A DNA stretch of 64,000 bases from Prosapia bicincta (GCA_036971475.1 JBAIZL010000010.1:6545131-6609130), one strand, 5' to 3'. Counted from the stretch's first letter, positions 38,201-51,985 are shown. Notes: generated by a model not told the origin, from the letters alone. Made by a program: numbers and translations.

Positions 38201-39109
38201 AAAAATTAAGAATCCCTTGAGAAGGTGTTTTTTTCGAAACGCGTATTAAGGCAGGAAATCAACGAAATATGAAAAAAGAAAATACTTATGATACTATTTC
38301 AAATGATTTTGTAAAATTTGAAACTGAGAAAGTCTTGTTTTTAAAGATAGAAATATCAATTCACACATATAATTTTTAATTAATTTGAAAAACTCTTGAA
38401 TACAAATTCGTATATTTAGTCATTATTATGGGGATAAATCGTATGTATTTTTTATTCCTTACTATTAATTCACACTCTATAGGCCTATATGTATTTATAA
38501 ATCCCGTTAAAATTTTCAATCCTGAATAAAATAATACCTGTTATTCATCCACTCAGTTGCAAATAGAATTAAGCGCAAAGTTAAACTTGTGAACGACATT
38601 TGATGATAATTCCTGTACTTTATATTAATAATTCGTTTCGTGGGTTTGCCATTTAATACTGTGATTTTGTCATATGTATATACATGTTCATGTTAATTAT
38701 GATTATTTAATAAAAAGTAAATAATGCCATTTTTATTGTTGTCTTTAGTAGAAATTTATTTTAATGTTTTTGTTTACATAACTTGTTTAAAATATCCTGA
38801 TTAACTTTTTTTATAATTTAGCAACTCTCAGGACGTTACAACGCTGAAAACGTTTTATTCGGAACTTCTCTTACACGCTCAAAGTAAAAGTGCCATTTTA
38901 TTATACGGTGAATAAAAAGGGTTAACTGTGAAAGGTAATATCTGTGTATGATAATGTAAAATATACTCTATCTCTAATTGAACCCGTTTTATTATTTGAT
39001 TTTTAAAAATATTTCATTATTTACCATTTTGTAACTCATAGGAATTATTGGAATAATAAAACCGACTCAGGTATAATCAATGTATTAAGACTACCTTTTT
39101 AAAACTAAA
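38201..39109. other. AT-rich intergenic DNA
   Basis: Contains a TTTTCGAAACGCGTATTAAG motif at about 38231-38250 (family of hammerhead-like ends, CTGATGA box not seen) and a 50-bp fragment of family M on the minus strand at about 38523-38575 (TTATTCATCCACTCAGTTGC). No gene. Confidence 0.5.
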
Positions 39110-39310
39110 TTGCTGTTATCTATACTAAAATATAAAAAATCTAATGGTGTCTGTGTGTGTGTGTGTGTGAGTGTTCTTCAATGAGATAAACATTAGTTCA
39201 CCCATTGAGCTGAAATTTTATATAGACATTCTTAGGGTTCCTGGTTTAAAAAACAGGCTTACTTTCATTCATAAATTAAGTCAGGGCAACGCCTCGCGGG
39301 TTTAAAAATC
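39110..39310 (+). mobile_element. Helitron-like fragment (low confidence)
   Basis: Begins TATACTAAAATATAAAAAAT, then GGTGTCTGTGTGTGTG and CCCATTGAGCTGAAATTTTA. It resembles the 5' part of 39537-39692 (CATACTATTATATAAAAAAA, then CTAACGGTGTCTGTCTGTG and CCATTGAGATGAAATTTG). Such starts are common in non-autonomous Helitrons, but no autonomous protein or clear CTRR terminus is seen here. Confidence 0.35.
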
Positions 39311-39536
39311 CCCTTAACATTCAATTTTCTATACTTCATTTCTTACCCAACTCTCTTTAATCAACTGTAAATCACCTGTAACAGTCACATTTAAACAGCT
39401 GATAGTAATTGATTGTTATTCATTTTTCTAGGTTGGTGTACTTTACAAATGTTATGTTACAAGCAGACGTTTTTCCTTCTCTTGGTTTTCAAGACAATAA
39501 TCAGTAAGTTTATAGTTTGATATATTTATTAGGATT

Positions 39537-39692
39537 TAATCCATACTATTATATAAAAAAACTAACGGTGTCTGTCTGTGTGTGTATTAGTTAGTCATGT
39601 AAGAAATACTGAACCCATTGAGATGAAATTTGTTTTTTCCCGTTCTCACATGTTCGATTTTAGAGTAAACATTATACCGGGCGACGAAGAAA
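39537..39692 (+). mobile_element. Helitron-like fragment flanking the 52-bp array
   Basis: Shares its first half with 39110-39240 and its second half (CCCGTTCTCACATGTTCGAT then ATTATACCGGGCGACGAAGA) with 42535-42590. The 52-bp array starts directly after it, suggesting the array grew inside a copy of this element. Confidence 0.4.
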
Positions 39693-41350
39693 GTCAAGAA
39701 TTCAACGATACCTGATTTTTCTACTCTGTAAATAATACCTATCTCTCTCGATTTCAACGATACCTGATTTTGCTACTCTGTAAATAATACCTATCTCTCT
39801 CGAATTGAACGAGACTTGATTTTGCTACTCTGTAAATAATTCCTATTTCTCTCGATTTCAACGAGACCTGATTTTGCTACTCTTTAAATAATACCTATCT
39901 CTCTCGATTTAAACGATACCTGATTTTGCTACTCTGTAAATAATACCTATCTCTCTCGAATTGAACGAGACTTGATTTTGCTACTCTGTAAATAATTCCT
40001 ATTTCTCTCGATTTCAACGAGACCTGATTTTGCTACTCTTTAAATAATACCTATCTCTCTCGAATTGAACGATACCTGATTTTGCTACTCTGTAAATAAT
40101 ACCTATCTCTCTCGAATTGAACGAGACTTGATTTGGCAACACTGTAAATAATACCTATCTCTCTCGATTTCAACGATACCTGATTTTGCTACTTTGTAAA
40201 TAATACCTATCTCTCTCGAATTGAACGATACCTGATTTTGCTACTTTGTAAATAATACCTATCTCTCTCGAATTGAACGAGACTTGATTTTGCTACTCTG
40301 TAAATAATACCTATCTCTCTCGAATTCAACGATACCTGATTTTGCTACTTTGTAAATAATTCCTATTTCTCTCGAATTCAACAATACCTGATTTTGCTAC
40401 TCTGTAAATAATACCTATCTCTCTCGAATTGAACGAGACTTGATTTTGCTACTCTGTAAATAATACCTATCTCTCTCGAATTCAACGATACCTGATTTTG
40501 ATACTTTGTAAATAATTCCTATTTCTCTCGAATTCAACGTTACCTGATTTTGCTACTCTGTAAATAATACCTATCTCTCTCGAATTGAACGATATCTGAT
40601 TTTGCTAATCTGTAAATAATACCTATCTCTCTCGAATTCAACGATACCTGATTTTGCTACTCTGTAAATAATACCTATCTCTCTCGAATTGAACGAGACT
40701 TGATTTTGCTACTCTGTAAATAATTCCTATCTCTCTCGAATTGAACGAGACTTGATTTGGCAACACTGTAAATAATACCTATCTCTCTCGATTTCAACGA
40801 TATCTCATTTTGCTAATCTGTAAATAATACCTATCTCTCTCGAATTGAACGATACCTGATTTTGATACTTTGTAAATAATATTTATCTCTCTCGAATTGA
40901 ACGAGACTTGATTTTGCTACTCTGTAAATAATACCTATCTCTCTCGAATTGAACGAGACTTGATTTTGCTACTCTGTAAATAATACCTATCTCTCTCGAA
41001 TTCAACGATACCTGATTTTGCTACTTTGTAAATAATTCCTATTTCTCTCGAATTGAACGAGACTTGATTTTGCTACTCTGTAAATAATACCTATCTCTCT
41101 CGAATTCAACGATACCTGATTTTGCTACTTTGTAAATAATTCCTATTTCTCTCGAATTCAACAATACCTGATTTTGCTACTCTGTAAATAATACTCCTCT
41201 ATCGATTTCAAGGAGATCTGATTTTTCAACACAGTAAAATAATGCCTATCTCTCTCGAATCTAACAAAACCTGATTTGGCAACACTGTATATAATATATC
41301 TCTCTCTCAAGTTCAACGAGATCTGATTTGTATGGCAACACTACAATAAA
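39693..41350 (+). repeat. 52-bp minisatellite array (about 32 units)
   Basis: Unit of 52 bp: ACCTGATTTTGCTACTCTGT, then AAATAATACCTATCTCTCTC, then GAATTGAACGAT. Variants are GAGACTTG or GATACCTG, TTCCTATTTCTC or ACCTATCTCTC, and GAATTCAAC or GATTTCAAC. Early units form a trimer higher-order repeat: the same three-unit pattern starts near 39803 and 39959, 156 bp apart. Right-edge units (41190-41350) are diverged (GGCAACACTGTATATAAT). Unit length is not a multiple of three and no long frame is open. Confidence 0.95.
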
Positions 41351-42284
41351 ATACCTATCTTAAGCGTAGACGAGGAATTCCTCGCAAAACGAGAATTTTT
41401 CGAATGTTATTTCAGAATTACAATTGGCCACTGTGAATTCCCGTAATCGATTCATCACATCTATGTGAGATCGGATGGGACCCAATATATTTGGGGAAGC
41501 AAAATTCAAAATAAGACACTGTAGCTAAATAAAATAGAATATTTTAGAATTGAAGACAATTTTCGTAACGCGACAAGAATAATCAATTTATTAGGACTGC
41601 GTTCCTGTAACTTTTTATTTTCAAGTAATTATTAAACTTACGGCCTAAAGAATAACCTCGACAATGTCTCTGCCAATACAGTGACAATATTTCAATACAA
41701 TATGTATTTATTACAATATTGTCGATGTTCTTTCATTAGCCCATAAGATTAATAATGACTTGGAAATGACAGAAAATTACATACTCTAGCACACTTTTCT
41801 GCCTTTCCGTGTACTAAAGTACATGTATCGGCCTTTCCTACTTTAGAATATTTTCCTGTGTAGACGCGTTTCGGAGTGACTGCATTTTCAAAACTCTAAT
41901 ACTACTGTTCGTCCAAATCTTGAGTTCATCTTTATATACTATTAGCCCCCCCCCCACCACTACATGCAGTCCACGCCTCCTAATGGTACACGCCTACTTT
42001 TCACTCATTGCGTTTAGCTAATTGATAATTTTAAACCTTTAAAATAACGCCCGACTGTGTATTTATTTGTTCGTTTACTACATTTTCTTTTTTTTACTGT
42101 GCTTTGTAAGTTTCCAAAATTTCTAAAGTATGCTAATGCTCTTCTTTATTAACACAATAAAAAATGGAGCCATTCCAAAACGTGCAAACAAAGGCAAACA
42201 TTGTAATGTTAGGAAAGGCAGACAAATGTCCTCCAATGTATACAAATATTCCTAACAGAAGTGAAGATCTATTTGTTAATAGCT
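41351..42284. other. AT-rich intergenic DNA
   Basis: No gene recognised. It holds a minus-strand hammerhead-like end at 41862-41892 and a short C-run (CCCCCCCCCACC) near 41946. Confidence 0.5.
41862..41892 (-). other. Hammerhead-like motif, degenerate
   Basis: Minus strand: TTGAAAATGCAGTCACTCCG, then AAACGCGTC. The GAAACGCGTC end is intact. The first box is TGAAAAT instead of CTGATGAT, and the stem AGT/ACT is short. Confidence 0.35.
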
Positions 42285-42600
42285 ATCAGAGTACCCGTCC
42301 TTCGCACGGGGTTGCCGAATATTTGTATTGATTTAATTTGGATTTGTGTTTGGTTTGAATTTAATTTACTGAAATTAAATCCAAATAAATATATCAAACT
42401 ATAGGTTATAAACCTATCGTTAAGGAAGTTTCCAAGGCCAGAGGAGCGCTACCTTGACGGAATTTTTAAACATAAATAGGCCTATGGGAAAAAAGCGCCC
42501 CTAAGAATGTCCGTGTAAAATTTCAGGTATTTATTTCCCGTTCCCACGTGTTCGATAGGGGAAAAATTATACCGAGCGACGCAGAATTTCATCAGGGATA
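42285..42600. mobile_element. Helitron-like fragments
   Basis: 42535-42590 repeats the block CCCGTTCCCACGTGTTCGAT then AATTATACCGAGCGACG seen at 39635. At 42290-42320 the minus strand reads CCGTGCGAAGGACGGGTACT, a GC-rich hairpin (CCGT/ACGG) followed by CTGATAG. This resembles a Helitron 3' end, where a hairpin precedes a CTRR terminus. Evidence is partial and the pieces may belong to different copies. Confidence 0.35.
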
Positions 42601-44353
<1,753 letters not shown>

Positions 44354-44400
<47 letters not shown>

Positions 44401-44524
44401 CAATATGTATTCTTGTGTATTAATCAGGAACTAAGTCAAAATACAAATACAAAAATTATAATTGAATTTACAATTCAATTATAATTTTCGTATTTGTATT
44501 TTGACTAGTTCCTTATATATACAT

Positions 44525-44617
<93 letters not shown>

Positions 44618-44695
44618 TACATATATATATAATTATATATATATATACATATATACATATATATATAATTATATATATATACATATATATACATA

Positions 44696-44746
<51 letters not shown>

Positions 44747-44758
44747 ATATATGTATAT
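44354..44758. repeat. (TA)n tracts flanking a palindrome
   Basis: TA-rich from 44354 to 44399 and again from 44514 to 44758, where TATATACA and ATATAATTATAT variants appear in a repeating pattern. Between them lies the palindrome at 44426-44513. Confidence 0.95.
44426..44513. repeat. Near-perfect 42-bp-arm palindrome
   Basis: The left arm begins AGGAACTAAGTCAAAATACA and ends AATTATAATTGAATT. The right arm is its reverse complement apart from one inserted A and one mismatch. The loop is 3 bases (TAC). Together with (TA)n on both sides it could extrude as a cruciform. Confidence 0.92.
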
Positions 44759-46325
44759 TGTGAATAGAGGTAGGATTAAGATAGGGGCGAAACTACCCCT
44801 AGGGGCAACGGTGTAGTGTAATGGGCTTTAACCGAGAGCGAACGTGTTGTAGTTTGTATAGCATCGTGGAATCATGTGCAATGCTCATTCTTTAATCTTT
44901 TGACATTTCGTCACTATTTGAGTGCAAACAAAGTGTTGGTAAAGAATAGTTTTAGTATGTATTTCAGTTACTGATACAAATTATCTAAATATATGAAATA
45001 TATTATATTTATAGAATAAAATAAACGTTACAAGTTTAGAAATTTTGGTTTTTATAATGAGCTTTGAAAAAGAGGAAAATTCCTTTTACTGATCCTTAAA
45101 CATGCAATCGAAAATGATGGTAATTTTACGTTAACTATTTAACATAATTTTATCCTCTACTTAAAAATGCCGACTTTCATCTCATTACACCTCAAAACCT
45201 AGGCGATGGTAAAAGAAAAAAAAGCGATTTTCCGTTAAACGTTTGCATATATTTAACACATTATCTATGGGAATGGTCTGCTTTAAACTGTGCGTCATGT
45301 AAGTGCTTATAAAAATTAGTAAAAAAATTTTTATATCTTTCACCCCAACGTTCATTTAAACTTAGCATCAGTGGATTAAACATGCAAGCGGAAGGGTTTA
45401 GATCTTCAATGTGGTGTCACTGATCCAGACGCCATAAATTAGCATCGCTAGATTCCTAACTAATATGTGAACAAGAATACTAGAAAATTCTAAATGTTTT
45501 TTCGAAATCGCTAGAAAACAAACTTTTGAAAAGTAAGAAAAATTATGCCTTTTGGAGAAATTTTAGGCCTACTGAAGAAAATATTTTGTAGAATATTGGT
45601 TAGTGAAAAAAGGGTTCCATCCTAAAAGGATAAAACTGATAAACATTTAAATTCTTTCATTTTTAAAAAGGTCAGGTATTATTTACGAAACAAAGGGATT
45701 TTGCTGAATTGCATTTCTATGATTTTTAAAGTTTTGCGTATAACAAAAGCATTTGATTCTAAATGACGTCATTCAAGTTTAAAACATGCAGAACGGACAA
45801 AATGCATCGCACTGCGCAGAAGCGCACCTGCACAGCTCCCGTGTAGTTTATTCTTTTAGTGCGTACATGTGTTATAACTAAACTGTTAATTTAATCAGAC
45901 TGTAACTAGTCAATTGTATTATTCCAGGCTAAAACTTCGCAAAACTGAATACATTTTCATATTGTTCGTTTTAAATACCCGACAACTGGTAAAGGGTTGT
46001 ATTTAATAGTAAATAATCTGTGAACCTTATTTCAATATAATATTATTCATTCAATAATTGTATAATTTTCTAACAAATATTCGCGTAAATATTTAACGGC
46101 AGTTATTGGGACATATGGCTTGCATGAAGCGGGTTGCACTTAAGAGGCCTCTTATTCTATGAAGCTCTGCGAACAAGTCTCTTATAACATGAAATAACAT
46201 TTTTATGTAACGGTAATAGATCAAAAGAAAATATAGATTCTTTCATTATTTGTTCCTGAAAAGGACACTGGAAGAAAGCTGAGGTAAGACCACCGTGGAG
46301 TTTCTAACTCAATCCTGAGGTTTTA
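44759..46325. other. Intergenic DNA
   Basis: No gene or element recognised. The section near 45810-45850 (GCACTGCGCAGAAGCGCACC) is GC-rich over about 30 bp only. Confidence 0.5.
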
Positions 46326-46850
46326 TGTTACTCCTGAGCCTTAACCTCGTCCTTGGCTTTCTCATGCATCTTTATCTTGCTCATGAAGCTTCATCCTGCT
46401 TATGATGCTTTATTTTACTCATGAATATTTCTCTGGGTCTGGTATTTCTGTTTCGCTCTTAAAACTTTACCTTAATCTTGAATCTTCATCTTGTTTAAGC
46501 GCGTTTATCCTACTCATGAAGCTTTATTCTGCTCATGTCGCTCTATTTTGCGCATGAAGTTTTACCTCGCCCTGGAGTTTTTCTCCATCTTGAAACCTAA
46601 TGTTTCCCTGTAAGCTTTATCTTGACCATGAATCTTTATCTTGCTCATTAGGCATTTTCTTCCTCATGAAGCTCTATCTTTCTCATAAAGAAATCTCTAG
46701 CCCAGGAATTTCTATCTCACTTTAAAAAATGCATCTCGCCCTGAAAGCTTTATCTTGATGATGAATCTTCATCTTACTTATGAATCTTTATCTTGCTCAC
46801 TAAGCTTTATCTCGTCCTAACATTTCTTTCTCACTCCTTCCGTCTCGCTT
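46326..46850 (+). repeat. Ancient diverged 19-bp minisatellite
   Basis: Units of about 19 bp with consensus CTCATGAAGCTTTATCTTG recur roughly 27 times with heavy divergence (CTCATGCATCTTTATCTTG, CTTATGATGCTTTATTTTA, CTCATGAAGCTTTATTCTG, ACCATGAATCTTTATCTTG). The 19-bp register holds over most of the region, which supports a tandem origin. No open frame. Confidence 0.8.
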
Positions 46851-47485
46851 TTTCAATGCGTTTACCAAACAATCTTGCATAGAGTTAATGAACTCAAATT
46901 CGTCTCAAGTTATTTGAGATGGCACAAACGCTGTCGACTGTTTGTACCTTGGTTTGATGTTCGCTTTTGTAAAGAGCTATCTCCAAACAGAGCCGTTTAA
47001 TCCCTCAGTATCATCACTTTAACGATGACGTAGGCATATTTATGGAACCGCATATTTACATTTGAGGAAAACGTTAAAGAATATTCTGAGACCTTGACTC
47101 GACAAAGGCTTTACTTCGCTCACTCTTTGCATTTGCCAAATAATCTTGTTTAGAGTTATTCAACTCAGATTTAAACATCTTTCCAAGAGCGAGACAAGAC
47201 GCTGAGAATAGTTCGGAAAACTATGTCTCTAGTAATGTGAAAAATAAAGGCGAAGGGGTTGCGTGCCAAGGCGAAAGAGATATCGTCTTCTATAGTTATC
47301 GTTCTAAGAGACAAATTGCAACCAGAAAGAAAGAACTAGCTCAAATTCTATAACACAATTGGGGTTTTAAAGTGGAAAAACGATATAAGAGAAGAAAGTT
47401 TGAATGAAGAAGAGTACAACTCTATCCTTTTGCTGATAGGGCTATTCTATATTTTCCAAAGCTCTCTCTATTTATTTCTCTCTCT
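46851..47485. other. Intergenic DNA with an imperfect direct repeat
   Basis: 46855-46925 (GCGTTTACCAAACAATCTTG, then AGAGTTAATGAACTCA) and 47125-47185 (GCATTTGCCAAATAATCTTG, then AGAGTTATTCAACTCA) are imperfect direct copies about 268 bp apart. No gene. Confidence 0.6.
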
Positions 47486-47489
47486 CTCT

Positions 47490-47910
47490 CTCAAACTTTT
47501 AATCGTTAATAAAATACTTTTTATTTATCCACTCAAGTTCAAATACATTCTTTTAAAGTTTTAGTGGAGACACAGTATGTTAAAATAGTTCTTCTAAAAT
47601 ACTATTAAAAATTGAATTTAATGAAATAATTTTAGTTTTAAATGAGAGAAAATCTTTTCACAAATGGGCTAAGATTTGCTGTATATTTACTCCGTCCATT
47701 TGGCTTAAAATTAGTGACAAGTTACATATGATTTCACAAAACAACTGATTTTATGTTATTGGTTCGTTTGTAGAAAAGCCGTTTTATTGTATAAGGGTTT
47801 TAAATTTATTTATATTAATTATAGTGTTTTTAGTAAATTGTAAGTAAATAAAACTCTTTTTGTTTATCTAAGTACGAACTGACTTTAAAGAAGTGATTTT
47901 TATAGTACTT
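47490..47910 (-). repeat. Dispersed repeat family M, copy 2
   Basis: Inverted relative to copy 1. The end adjoining a (CT)n run (about 47478-47492) reads ACTTTTAATCGTTAATAAAA on the plus strand. The other end shares TAAGTACGAACTGACTTTAA with copy 3. No coding capacity. Confidence 0.75.
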
Positions 47911-48135
47911 GTTTTGAATGGAAAAATATTTTGAATAGTGATAATTCAAGTGTTTGGGTTCATCTAGTACCTTTTTTTAATATATATGATGACGTCAGTA
48001 GGCAGCCTACTGTATGAGTAAGTTCTGGTACAACTCATTTTTCCTTAAAAACGTATAGAGCTAGAGGTATATAACACAAAAACTTTTCAATTCCACGAGG
48101 AAGTAAATCGATTCATTGAGATAATATTAACACAG

Positions 48136-48162
48136 ACGACACACACACACAACCACATACAA

Positions 48163-48229
<67 letters not shown>

Positions 48230-48250
48230 ACATACACACACACACACACA
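48136..48250. repeat. (CA)n microsatellite
   Basis: About 115 bp CA with some CACATAC interruptions, followed by a short (GC)n run near 48252-48270. It precedes duplicated block copy B as the (CA)n at 37400 precedes copy A. Confidence 0.97.
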
Positions 48251-48422
48251 AGCGCGCGCGCGCGGGCGCAGACACACTGAGGAAAACATTTTAGCCCACT
48301 TTTTATGTTGTAATGCAAGATTATCCAAGTACCTAATCAGTGTTGACAACACAAATTGTATATTAGGACAACCTTTCTCACACTCCTGTAATAACAAGTG
48401 CCAAGTATTGTTATTCTTTGAG

Positions 48423-48613
48423 TGTAGCATTGTCTGTAATTAAAGAGAGCGACCGAAGCCAGGAGAGGGGAGGGTAGAAAGGGGTGAGTGATCCTTTCTA
48501 ATTAGAAGTTGTTGTTATCTTTTTGGCTTATCTCGCAGAGCCGAACGAAATAAATCCAAAGAATCTGCAACCATCGCTCTCTAATTACAATTAATGTTGA
48601 CATTTTCTAAAAT
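48423..48613 (+). promoter_or_regulatory. Candidate conserved non-coding core, copy B
   Basis: Same core as 37793-37979. Differences cluster in the middle (GTAGAAAGGGGTGAGTG and TTGTTGTTATCTTTTTGG). The outer 55 bp and 74 bp are unchanged. A regulatory role is an inference from this pattern. Confidence 0.4.
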
Positions 48614-48712
48614 GTTTTTATCAAAAGTCTGTCTGTAATTCAAAGCATTTTTGCTAAGCTTGTTACCCTGCAGAATGAGTTGATTATATTCTATTTAAAC
48701 TTTACTCATTAA

Positions 48713-48928
48713 CACTATAAACGGTTAACAATACCAAGAGCAGAGTGTTACAATATATTACAATGAAAATATTGGAAGGAACCCTAATACCACAAATATA
48801 ATAAATAAAACAAGTTATTTAAGATATAACCTTAGTGGCTAAACTTAAATAACTTTTTTTATTTGTTATTTTTGATTATTTTAGTGGTATTGGGGTTCTT
48901 TCCAATATTTTCATTTTCACTATAAACG
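48713..48928. mobile_element. Fold-back insertion flanked by an 11-bp direct repeat
   Basis: Arms at about 48762-48823 and 48842-48914 are inverted copies: ATGAAAATATTGGAAGGAAC with GTTCTTTCCAATATTTTCAT at the outer ends, and AAGTTATTTAAG with CTTAAATAACTT inside. The 11-mer CACTATAAACG lies on both sides (48713 and 48918). Copy A of the surrounding block lacks the structure, so it looks like an inserted MITE or fold-back element with its target duplication. Confidence 0.7.
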
Positions 48929-49000
48929 TTTATACAGACTTAACAGTACATATTATACCGATAAATTGTAAAACTAGGATGGACAAAGTTATCGCCAAAA

Positions 49001-50628
49001 GGCATGTAGGACTAGAAATTTGCTTATACATAAATTAATTAAAAATAAATTAACATAATAAAAACAAAACGCTTCAAATACGAAGGGTATAACAATAAAC
49101 CAGTAGACCTAAGTTGGGTGGCTGTTTAATAGATTAACAGCAAAAGTTTATTACTATTAGTTTTTTAACAAAACAGTACTTGATCGCCTTGACATGCATC
49201 TACCCTGCATATTATAGTGATACATGCGTCACTGCTTATTAATACGATTGCTCCCGTAGGACTTGAGTAAATAGTCAGTTTAAACAATAAATTGTGTAGA
49301 ACAAGAGGTAGGTACCGGCTTTATTGGGTACGGTAATGGGTCTAATCGGTCATATAAAGTAATAATCATAAGAATTTTGTAATCAATAATTATTAACCAA
49401 CTAAGAAAAATTCTGAAGAGATCAGTTTTTACTAGAAAACATAAATGTAAAAAATAAAAGATAAATAATAAACAAGAAATACGAAAAACTGTGCCGGCCG
49501 CCTTCAGCGAGTGACTGCACAGCGATGGTGCAGAGGGCGATAAACTGCATCCAACTTTATCTAGCGATATACTGTGTCGGGAAAAGTAAGACGCGAATCC
49601 TGCAGAAAGTCAAAGTTTGCAAATTAGACAACTTTATACGAAGCAACTTTAGCAATAAAACATGCAAACACACTGACATCCACTTCCAGCTCCACCAAGG
49701 CTGGGCGTTACAAAACTCTCATTTAATCGGCTCTCTCTTAAGAATTGCTCTTGTTTAGGTCAACTAACCTGAGCGCTTGTGACGTCAGGTGATTTATTTT
49801 GCTCGTTATACTATTGTTTACGATACAAATTAGTCTATTTACATTATTATTATTGTTTTTACTCTTACAGACATTGCATGTTGCAATTTTCTTAGTTATT
49901 GAAAGCATTACAGTTGTATTAAAATTGATTTCGCAACTTTGTCACTCATTCACTCTTACTTTTAATTTATTATTCCATTTCACTTTAATTTTTGTGTCTA
50001 CGAAAAGGTTTTAAATTATCGAAATTTTTTTGTATCTAGATTGTCATTCACATATCCTAATTTTTTCTGTGTATCTTTTAGATATATTCATTGTATACTT
50101 TTCTATGGTTCTTTTTATCCGATTTTGGTACTTTTCTTATAAACCCTCCCTTCCAAACGATAACACTCCCCAATCGTTTGCAATAGCTCTCTTTCAAACC
50201 GCTCTTCATGACGCTCTCTATCCCAAAAATGAGATAGCTCTGATCATCAATAGTAAGCCACCTGACCCCACGCCAATCACCGGGAGAAATGTTTGTCTCT
50301 TCTTTAGAGCTTCTAGTAATGAGGATGTATCAGGTAAACTCCTCATAAAAAGGTACGCTTTAAGGTCGCTGGCCTAAAACATGAACTCACTTGATTTCAT
50401 CTGGCAAATATTTTGTGAACGTTACAACAGGGCTTTTCAGAATAGACAGCAAACAAAATTTTTGCCTGAAACAAAATATAATAATATATAGAATCATTCG
50501 AATATAATATCGTTTAAAATACAACTATTATATATTCTATAAATAGAAATAAAATAATTATCAAAATGTTCAAAACAATTGCCTTCTAATTGAAACAGTG
50601 AAAAACATTAAACACAAAAACATCAAAC
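49001..50628. other. Intergenic DNA with GC-richer stretches and weak frames
   Basis: 49495-49760 is GC-richer (TGTGCCGGCCGCCTTCAGCG) with a 77-codon frame of no recognised domain. 50030-50377 holds a 115-codon frame whose second half (NDNTPQSFAIALFQTALHDA, then SKPPDPTPITGRN) lies in a more balanced base composition but is not a family I know. The antisense frame there is also partly open. Neither is called a gene. Confidence 0.4.
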
Positions 50629-51058
<430 letters not shown>

Positions 51059-51129
51059 TATATTTATATTATCTTAATTTCCTGTGTCCAAAACTATCAT
51101 TCACAGCAGTGTTATTAACTACGATCTCC

Positions 51130-51340
51130 ATTGAGGGTATCTAAGTTCCTGGAAATAATTTCGCACACAGATTAATTTGGAACGTTATCGCTGCGGCTTT
51201 GTTCCAAGACCCTGCTCGGAAGCGATAATGTCTGTTATTTTTGTAGAAGACAATAGCAGCTGCTTGTGCACTGCTTAAGGAGTTGTCTGCATTGCATACA
51301 ACTGTTTTCTGTAAGCCGAGCTGCATGATAAGGCTTGTTA
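51130..51340. other. GC-richer island, possible conserved non-coding DNA
   Basis: Contains GATTAATTTGGAACGTTATC and an inverted motif GTTATCGCT with AGCGATAAT 26 bases later, plus CAGCAGCTGC-like E-box strings. A 61-codon minus frame is open but shows no domain. Confidence 0.35.
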
Positions 51341-51454
51341 TCTTTTACTTAACTTCAGTTCTATTCTCTCATGTTTATTGTTGTATAATTTATACTATCT
51401 CCCTTGTGGGTTTGTTTACTTCTAGTTTATATTACTTCAGTGTCACCTCTCCCC

Positions 51455-51460
<6 letters not shown>

Positions 51461-51519
<59 letters not shown>

Positions 51520-51521
51520 GT

Positions 51522-51600
<79 letters not shown>
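51461..51600. repeat. (CT)n(TA)n compound microsatellite
   Basis: About 95 bp of CT with GTCTC and GTGTGTC interruptions, then about 45 bp TA. It adjoins family M copy 3. Confidence 0.97.
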
Positions 51601-51601
<1 letters not shown>

Positions 51602-51985
51602 GATGTCTTGTTTAAATTCTCAGTCTTAAATAAAATACTTTTTATTCAAAAAGTGCAATTACATTTTTTAATATTTAGAGTGGATGGCTCTTGATGTGTA
51701 ATATATTTTTTTTCAAATAATAATTCATTAACTTAAATTAATGATTTGATTTTTTTTTTGGGAGAAAGGAAATCTACAAAGTAAAGGGGCTAGTAAAGGT
51801 TTAGTTATTTCCTCTCATTTTGCTTGAAATAAGTGAAAACATATGATTTCACACAACATTTTGTGTTTTAGGTTATGTGGTAGAATAGCTGTTCTATCAA
51901 AATTAAAAATGAGTAATAAAAATAAAATCTATCTTTGTTGACCTAAGCAGGAGTTGACTTTAACAAAAATATTATTCATTAACCT
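51602..51985 (-). repeat. Dispersed repeat family M, copy 3
   Basis: Shares AAATAAAATACTTTTTATTC, CATATGATTTCACACAACAT, GGTAGAATAGCTGTTCTATC and AGCAGGAGTTGACTTTAAC with copies 1 and 2. Again the AATAAAATACTTTTTAT end adjoins a microsatellite. Confidence 0.75.

Larger units (their letters stand above)
48300..49000 (+). repeat. Duplicated block, copy B
   Basis: Alignable with 37690-38200: AGTACCTAATCAGTGTTGAC at the start, the conserved core, ACTCATTAACACTATAAACG, then after an insertion TGTAAAACTAGGATGGACAAAG, which matches ATGTAAAATATGACTGGACAAAG in copy A. The 216-bp insertion at 48713-48928 is absent from copy A. Confidence 0.85.
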
